DNA of 64,000 bases, from NCBI GenBank assembly GCA_964507095.1, contig CAZDOS010000003.1, positions 1-64,000 of the forward strand, written 5' to 3'. A program made the translations under genes and the position numbers. This DNA comes from RGIG3102 sp964507095 (lineage in GTDB: Bacteria > Bacillota > Clostridia > Oscillospirales > Ruminococcaceae). The notes beneath the pieces were generated by a model. The model did not search any database. It had not been told where the DNA came from and saw nothing but the letters and a program-made list of their open reading frames with translations. This document shows, one piece after another, positions 59,574 to 64,000 of this stretch (its first letter is position 1; the number at the start of each line of letters is the position of its first letter).

Positions 59574-59614
59574 CCGGTATACAGAAAATCTATGATCCAA
59601 AATCAAGAGCAATA

Positions 59615-59641
59615 AAAACGGAGCCTTGCGCTCCATTTTTT
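59615..59641 (+). terminator. Terminator of the DUF308 gene
   Basis: GGAGC (59620-59624) pairs with GCTCC (59630-59634), flanked by AAAAC and ATTTTTTA. Confidence 0.72.
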
Positions 59642-59716
59642 ATTCGGTTTGTATAATCACCCTGCGTGTGATATCATTATTAAGTTAGATATTATTCCAG
59701 ATTCGAGGTCTTTTGC

Positions 59717-60259
59717 GTGAAGAAATATCTTGATATCTTTTTCAGGTTCTTCAGGGTCGGAGCTTTGACATTCGGAGGGGGACTGGCCATGCTCCCTATC
59801 CTGGAGAGAGAGCTCTGCGAGGGAGATAACCCATATATGTCCAAGGAGCAGATCTCCGATAACTATGCCTTGGCACAGTGCGCGCCGGGGATCATAGCTG
59901 TAAATACCAGCATCCTTTCCGGCTACCAGATCGGAGGGACCATAGGCGGTTTATCCGCCGCCTTCGGCGTTGCCTTCCCTTCCCTTATAATAATCATGCT
60001 CATCGCAGCCGTACTTGGGCAGTTCATGGACAATCATTTTGTGATCACGGCTCTTATGGGCATAAGGAGCGGTGTATGCGCCCTAATCCTGAGAACGCTG
60101 GTGAACCTCTCCAGGAAGAATGTTGTAGACAGGCTGACGCTTGCCATGTTCTTCATTGTATTCACCATACTGGTCTTTACAGACCTCAGCCCTGTCGTTC
60201 CGGTCGTAGCCGGAGCCGCAATAGGCATCATCGCAAAGAAAACGGGGGTGGCTAAGTGA
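59717..60259 (+). CDS. Chromate transporter-family (CHR) half protein, first
   Basis: A 180-residue short-chain CHR protein with about five membrane segments: FRVGALTFGGGLAMLPIL near residue 10 and ALAQCAPGIIAVNTS near 50, the FGG and PG motifs of the family. Short CHR proteins work in pairs. Many anaerobe members may transport anions other than chromate. GTG 59717 has GAGG 8 nt before it. It overlaps the second half by 4 bp (GTGA). Confidence 0.9.
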   Translation: MKKYLDIFFRFFRVGALTFGGGLAMLPILERELCEGDNPYMSKEQISDNYALAQCAPGIIAVNTSILSGYQIGGTIGGLSAAFGVAFPSLIIIMLIAAVLGQFMDNHFVITALMGIRSGVCALILRTLVNLSRKNVVDRLTLAMFFIVFTILVFTDLSPVVPVVAGAAIGIIAKKTGVAK

Positions 60260-60825
60260 TCATCTTCAGACTTTTCTTTGAATTCGCAAAGATCGGCCTT
60301 TTCAGCTTCGGAGGCGGCATGGCCACCATACCGTTCCTTCAGGACCTTTCCGTTAAGACAGGATGGTTCACGATCCAGCAGCTGACTGACTTCATCCGGA
60401 TCAGTGAATCCACTCCGGGTCCGATGGCCATAAATGTTGCGACCTACGCAGGCTTTGAAACTGCCGGAGTCCTCGGCAGCGTTGCAGCCACCTTCGGCGT
60501 CATGTTTCCGGCTTTGATCCTCATAACGATCATGGCCAAGTTCCTTGATAAATTCAAAGGAAACAAATATCTTGACTGGGCATTCTACGGATTGAGACCC
60601 TGCGTCCTCGCGCTCATCGGCTTTGCCTTCACAAGCATAGTTAAGGTTACAATGTTCTATTCCGGCGTCACGTTCTCAAACATGTTTTCCATGGTCAACT
60701 GGAAGGCAGTATTGATATTTGCAGTGATATTCGCCCTTATCAACGTGAAGAAACTCAGAAAGCTGCATCCCGTCATGTTTCTCGCCCTTTCAGCCGTTAT
60801 GGGAATGGTCCTGTATTCTTTCTGA
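60256..60825 (+). CDS. Chromate transporter-family (CHR) half protein, second
   Basis: A 189-residue CHR half: FAKIGLFSFGGGMATIPFLQ and ESTPGPMAINVATYAGFE, with about five or six membrane segments. It starts at GTG 60256, overlapping the first half's TGA, with GGGGGTGG as ribosome site, so the pair is translationally coupled and likely forms a heterodimer. Substrate unproven. Confidence 0.9.
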   Translation: MIIFRLFFEFAKIGLFSFGGGMATIPFLQDLSVKTGWFTIQQLTDFIRISESTPGPMAINVATYAGFETAGVLGSVAATFGVMFPALILITIMAKFLDKFKGNKYLDWAFYGLRPCVLALIGFAFTSIVKVTMFYSGVTFSNMFSMVNWKAVLIFAVIFALINVKKLRKLHPVMFLALSAVMGMVLYSF

Positions 60826-60845
60826 TGCGAAATAATCACTGATCA

Positions 60846-60868
60846 AGACCGCTGCGGCGGTCTTTTTT
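60846..60868 (+). terminator. Terminator of the CHR pair
   Basis: AGACCGC (60846-60852) pairs with GCGGTCT (60857-60863), loop TGCG, followed by a T-run. Confidence 0.88.
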
Positions 60869-60928
60869 GTTTTCAGGGGTCCGCAATGGTAAAAAATGTG
60901 AAAAGTTTGAAAAACAGGATTTCTGCCA

Positions 60929-60969
60929 TTGACATTTTGCATTGTTTGCATTATGTTATGTAATGCAAA
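60929..60969 (+). promoter_or_regulatory. Promoter and likely autoregulatory operator of the GntR gene
   Basis: TTGACA (60929-60934), 17-bp spacer, TATGTT (60952-60957). A perfect 9-bp inverted repeat, TTTGCATTA (60945-60953) and TAATGCAAA (60961-60969), overlaps the -10, and an extra TTTGCATT lies at 60936-60943. YtrA-type GntR proteins commonly bind such sites before their own operon. Confidence 0.65.
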
Positions 60970-60980
60970 GGGGTGATAAG

Positions 60981-61349
60981 ATGATAATTGCATTGGACTT
61001 TCAAAGCAATATACCGATATACATCCAGCTGAGAAATCAGATAGTGGTAGGCATAGCCGAAGGAAAGCTTGCCCCGGGAGAGAAACTGCCGACGATCAGA
61101 GCATTGGCCGACGAAACGGGGATCAACATGATGACGGTATCAAAAGCCTATCAGATGCTCAAACAGGAAGGGTATATAGTTACCGACAGGAGAAACGGAG
61201 CTGTCATCGCTTCAAAGAAAGAAGTCTCCATCCAGCCTGAGACCATAGGCGAACTGAAACTTAGGATCTCTGAACTGAGACTTGCCGGAATGAGCAAGGA
61301 CGACATACTTACGCTTTGCTCCGATCTGTACGAGGAGGGTAAAAAATGA
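60981..61349 (+). CDS. YtrA-subfamily GntR transcriptional regulator
   Basis: A 122-residue regulator with an N-terminal winged HTH: PIYIQLRNQIVVGIAEGKL, GEKLPTIRALADETGIN and MMTVSKAYQMLKQEGYIV, and a short helical tail, as in YtrA-type proteins that lack a ligand domain. ATG 60981 follows AAAGGGGTGATAAG. It is co-transcribed with the DUF5808 membrane protein (ATGA overlap), which it probably represses. Confidence 0.92.
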   Translation: MIIALDFQSNIPIYIQLRNQIVVGIAEGKLAPGEKLPTIRALADETGINMMTVSKAYQMLKQEGYIVTDRRNGAVIASKKEVSIQPETIGELKLRISELRLAGMSKDDILTLCSDLYEEGKK

Positions 61350-62689
61350 AGATCGCAATTCTTATTCTCTGGGGGAGCATAATATGGCTCCCGATACTTC
61401 AGTACTATATGCTGAAGAATGAGACAAAATTCAAAAAGAACATCGTGCTGGGAGTGACTCTTCCAAACGAGGCAAGAGAAGACGCAAACGTCCTTGCCAT
61501 AACAGAAAGCTTCATTAAGAACTCCAGACTCGTCTGCATCGCGGCGATGGCACTGGCTGCCGTGCTCTATCTGGCATCCAATCAGAGTAATTTCATGACG
61601 CTGTGGGGTATATGGTTGCTCGTCCGGATAATCCTGCCAGTCCTTCCGTATATCAGAGCCAATATTGCCCTTCATGATTACAAGGACAGCATGGGCTGGA
61701 CAAAAGAAAGAGGCCAGGTGTTCATCAGTCTCTCTTCGATCCCATCCGGAAAGTGGCTTAATCCGATATGGTTCGCTATACCCACGGCGCTGTGCTTCAT
61801 TCCAATGCTGTTCGACAGGTCATATCTCCGGTTCTGCTTTGTCTGCGCAATAGTCAGCGCGTCATGCCGGCTGGGCTACAGGTACCTGTACAGGAACAAG
61901 TCAGAAATGGTCGACGAAAACATCAGCCTCACTTCCGCCCTGTCATATATCAGGAAGAGGAACTGGGGCAGGCTGTGGCTGCTGATGGCATACCTTGGTC
62001 CCGTCGTGGGCATAGGAATGCTCATCGCATACAAAAACGCCCTGGCGGGAGGACTGTTCCTTTTCGCGGTCTCCATGGGATTCGTTGCGGTCGCAATAAA
62101 GATGGAGATGACGACCCGCTCCGTACAGGAACGCCTGACCAAAGACTCCGGTTCCGAATGGTACGTGGATGACGATGACAAATGGATATTTGGCATGCTG
62201 TATAACAACCCTGAGGATTCCAGACTCATCATCAATTCAAGGATCGGTCTCAACTCCACCATTAATCTGGCCCGCCCTGCAGGAAAGATCCTGATGGTAC
62301 TGACCCTCTTCCTGCTCCTGTATCTTCCTTTCATGGGAAGCAGTTTTGACAGTCTGGGACGCCGGAAGATCGACATTTCACTTTCCGAAGGGACCCTGGT
62401 CGCCAAATCCGGAATGACCTCATATGAGATCGATGCCGGACAGATAGACTCTGTCATCCTGCTCGAAGATCTGCCGGACGGCTTGTACCGTGTAATGGGA
62501 ACTGGCATGCCTACGCTGATCAAGGGAGACTTTACCGCGACTGGACTCGGTCATATAAACGTGATGGCAGACCCTACCACGCCACCATTTATACTGATAC
62601 ACACGACCTCCGGAAAATACTATCTTCTGGGTTCGAGGGACAGCTCTGCTACCGAAGATTATTACGGAGAGCTGGAAAAGCTGTCCTGA
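61346..62689 (+). CDS. DUF5808-domain membrane protein
   Basis: A 447-residue membrane protein. Membrane segments lie at about 1-20, 65-110, 140-185, 210-245 and 315-335; the DUF5808-type motif DDKWIFGMLYNNPEDSR near 275 precedes the last membrane pair, and a C-terminal soluble part (about 345-447) resembles a bacterial PH-like fold. It overlaps the GntR gene by 4 bp. Function unknown; such pairs are often stress-regulated. Confidence 0.75.
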   Translation: MKIAILILWGSIIWLPILQYYMLKNETKFKKNIVLGVTLPNEAREDANVLAITESFIKNSRLVCIAAMALAAVLYLASNQSNFMTLWGIWLLVRIILPVLPYIRANIALHDYKDSMGWTKERGQVFISLSSIPSGKWLNPIWFAIPTALCFIPMLFDRSYLRFCFVCAIVSASCRLGYRYLYRNKSEMVDENISLTSALSYIRKRNWGRLWLLMAYLGPVVGIGMLIAYKNALAGGLFLFAVSMGFVAVAIKMEMTTRSVQERLTKDSGSEWYVDDDDKWIFGMLYNNPEDSRLIINSRIGLNSTINLARPAGKILMVLTLFLLLYLPFMGSSFDSLGRRKIDISLSEGTLVAKSGMTSYEIDAGQIDSVILLEDLPDGLYRVMGTGMPTLIKGDFTATGLGHINVMADPTTPPFILIHTTSGKYYLLGSRDSSATEDYYGELEKLS

Positions 62690-62710
62690 CCCTATTAAAG
62701 GAGAGATATC

Positions 62711-63595
62711 ATGGAAAACAACATATATGACCATAAAACATTGATCAGATATCTTCTGTGGGCGTTTATACCCGCATACATCATTCAGTTCATAGCGGCA
62801 GCGATTGCTTACAAAATCGGAGTTCCCGCCGCGAGACTGGTCATAGCAGGGATGATGTTCGTGCCTGCCCTGGCAGTCCTCCTCTCCGGAAGGGGTCTTG
62901 CGGGAATGGGATGGAAATTGGGACTTAAAAAGAATATTCTGAACATACTGGTGGCCTGGTTTCTTCCGATAATACTGACTGCGCTCGGTGCCGGACTGTA
63001 TTTCCTGCTGTTCCCTTCACATCTTGATCTGAGCGGAAACGCCTTGATAGCAAGTCTTGGTCCGCAGGCAGCCGAACAGTTATATGCCCAGGGGCTGACG
63101 CCTCAGACCTACCTTCTGATCTCAGTCATAGGCTCCGTGACATATGCTCCTCTGATAAACACGGTCCTGGCCCTTGGTGAGGAGATCGGATGGCGTGGTT
63201 TCATGTACCCTCAGCTCAAGACCAGGTTCGGTTACGGAAAAGGCGTCATGTTCGGAGGCGTAATCTGGGCAGTATGGCACTGGCCTCTGATACGGCTTAT
63301 AGGCTATGAATACGGAGTCGGGTATATAGGCTTCCCGATAAGCGGAATGCTGGTGTTCTGTGTCTTCACGACAGCAGGCGGACTGATACATGACTGGCTG
63401 TATGAGAAGAGCGGATCGATATGGCTTCCGGCTCTCTTCCACGGATCCATAAACGCAGCAGCCACACTTCCTCAGGCATTCTGCATCACGGGGACCGGTT
63501 CGGCAATGTTGCTCGGTCCTGCACCAAACGGACTCATAGCCGTGATACCTACAGTCGTGCTGGCTCTCGTCATCATACTTCGAAAAAAGAATTAA
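62711..63595 (+). CDS. CPBP-family intramembrane metalloprotease
   Basis: A 294-residue Abi/CPBP protease with about eight membrane segments. Catalytic motifs are present: LGEEIGWRGFMYPQL (EExxxR), WAVWHWPLI and LFHGSINAA (metal-binding His). Bacterial members process or protect against bacteriocin-like peptides or act on membrane proteins; no target gene is nearby. AAAGGAGAGATATC precedes ATG 62711. It follows the DUF5808 gene by 21 bp and is probably in its operon. Confidence 0.92.
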   Translation: MENNIYDHKTLIRYLLWAFIPAYIIQFIAAAIAYKIGVPAARLVIAGMMFVPALAVLLSGRGLAGMGWKLGLKKNILNILVAWFLPIILTALGAGLYFLLFPSHLDLSGNALIASLGPQAAEQLYAQGLTPQTYLLISVIGSVTYAPLINTVLALGEEIGWRGFMYPQLKTRFGYGKGVMFGGVIWAVWHWPLIRLIGYEYGVGYIGFPISGMLVFCVFTTAGGLIHDWLYEKSGSIWLPALFHGSINAAATLPQAFCITGTGSAMLLGPAPNGLIAVIPTVVLALVIILRKKN

Positions 63596-63614
63596 AAATG
63601 ACTGAAAAAAGACA

Positions 63615-63645
63615 AAGACCGGGCAGCGAATGCTGTTCCGGTCTT
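63615..63645. terminator. Bidirectional terminator after the CPBP gene
   Basis: AAGACCGG (63615-63622) pairs with CCGGTCTT (63638-63645), with an inner CAGC-GAAT-GCTG stem. Flanks are A-rich on the left and TAATTATT on the right. It can serve the convergent plsC-like gene too. Confidence 0.75.
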
Positions 63646-63673
63646 AATTATTCGATTAAATCAGATCATTGAC

Positions 63674-64000
63674 TCATTCCCGCTCATCGGAAGGTTCCCG
63701 CTCAGGCAGCGCATCTGTTTTCCGGGTGGGGTCATAGAGCGGAAGGACTCCGCCCACCGACTCATTGTACTCATCAAACAGCCTGTCGAGCTCATTCTGA
63801 AGTCTTGCCTTGACCTCTCTCAGGGCCTTTCTGCTCCCTTCTTCCAGGTGCATCTCTTCTGACGGTATCGGATCTCCGATCCTTACCACGACCCTTCCGA
63901 ACACTCTGAGATGACTGGTCTTCGTCGGATAGATCACCCTGACGGGAATAATATCAGCACCGGTCTGCCCTGCAATAAGAAAGGCTCCGGATTTCATTCT
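63674..64000 (-). CDS. plsC: 1-acyl-sn-glycerol-3-phosphate acyltransferase, C-terminal fragment
   Basis: Only the last ~108 residues lie in the window; the frame is open at the right edge. KSGAFLIAGQTGADIIPVRV and FGRVVVRIGDPI match the end of PlsC-type acyltransferases (the catalytic HxxxxD lies outside). The C-terminus is followed by a charged tail. The enzyme acylates lysophosphatidate in phospholipid synthesis. Gene continues past 64000. Confidence 0.85.
   Translation of the reverse strand, partial: RMKSGAFLIAGQTGADIIPVRVIYPTKTSHLRVFGRVVVRIGDPIPSEEMHLEEGSRKALREVKARLQNELDRLFDEYNESVGGVLPLYDPTRKTDALPEREPSDERE

Noticed and set aside
1..64000. CRISPR arrays, insertion sequences, rRNA
   Set aside because: No spaced direct repeats, transposase frames or rRNA segments were seen by eye in the window.

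Overview
The window looks like chromosome of a strictly anaerobic, fermentative Bacillota (class Clostridia, probably a gut or oral lineage), with balanced base composition. Evidence for this: pyruvate:ferredoxin oxidoreductase, a 2[4Fe-4S] ferredoxin, a two-gene minimal SUF (SMS-type) Fe-S system, IreB, the darA-holB-ricT gene order, a T-box before pheST, two lysine riboswitches, and strong AGGAGG-type ribosome sites. It carries no rRNA, insertion sequence, CRISPR array or prophage. A 10-N scaffold gap inside a PFOR locus suggests a draft or metagenome-derived assembly.

Layout. 0-9 kb: malQ, an NfeD/stomatin pair, three genes encoding four related CxxC redoxin domains, trpS and gltX. 9-14 kb: a lysine-riboswitch regulon, in which a YfcC-type permease plus M20 amidohydrolase operon (minus strand) and a YtcJ-type amidohydrolase (plus strand) diverge from an intergenic region with a promoter, lysine aptamer and terminator on each strand. 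14-17 kb: two tandem mgtE paralogs behind a long leader with a possible 16-residue leader peptide. 17-21 kb: glycosyltransferase-rfbA-rfbD-rfbB (dTDP-sugar synthesis, no rfbC). 21-27 kb: small redox and HD-domain genes, ireB, and T-box-controlled pheS-pheT.

27-38 kb: acpS, a guanine deaminase, a metallophosphoesterase, a ferredoxin next to an HTH regulator fused to a complete desulfoferrodoxin, ricT-holB-darA, then lplA, a dihydrolipoamide dehydrogenase carrying three lipoyl domains, an AhpD-like protein and a patatin. 38.8 kb: tRNA-Leu(GAG) with its own promoter and terminator. 39-51 kb: a NERD-like membrane protein, MBOAT acyltransferase, glmS with an altered glutaminase site, a GT-C membrane protein, a DUF401 permease, the SUF pair, pncB, an NlpC/P60-like protein and a D,D-carboxypeptidase. 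51.7-55.4 kb: PFOR, broken by the gap. 55.6-64 kb: a Na/Pi-cotransporter/PhoU protein, a lipoprotein, membrane proteins, a split chromate-type transporter, a YtrA-type GntR regulator with a DUF5808 protein, a CPBP protease and the 3' end of a plsC-like gene.

Themes are amino-acid-responsive RNA control, thiol and iron redox defence in an anaerobe, and envelope or polysaccharide synthesis. The most unusual points are the paired lysine riboswitches, the regulator-superoxide reductase fusion, the GlmS lacking its N-terminal cysteine, and the tri-lipoyl Lpd beside an AhpD-like gene.
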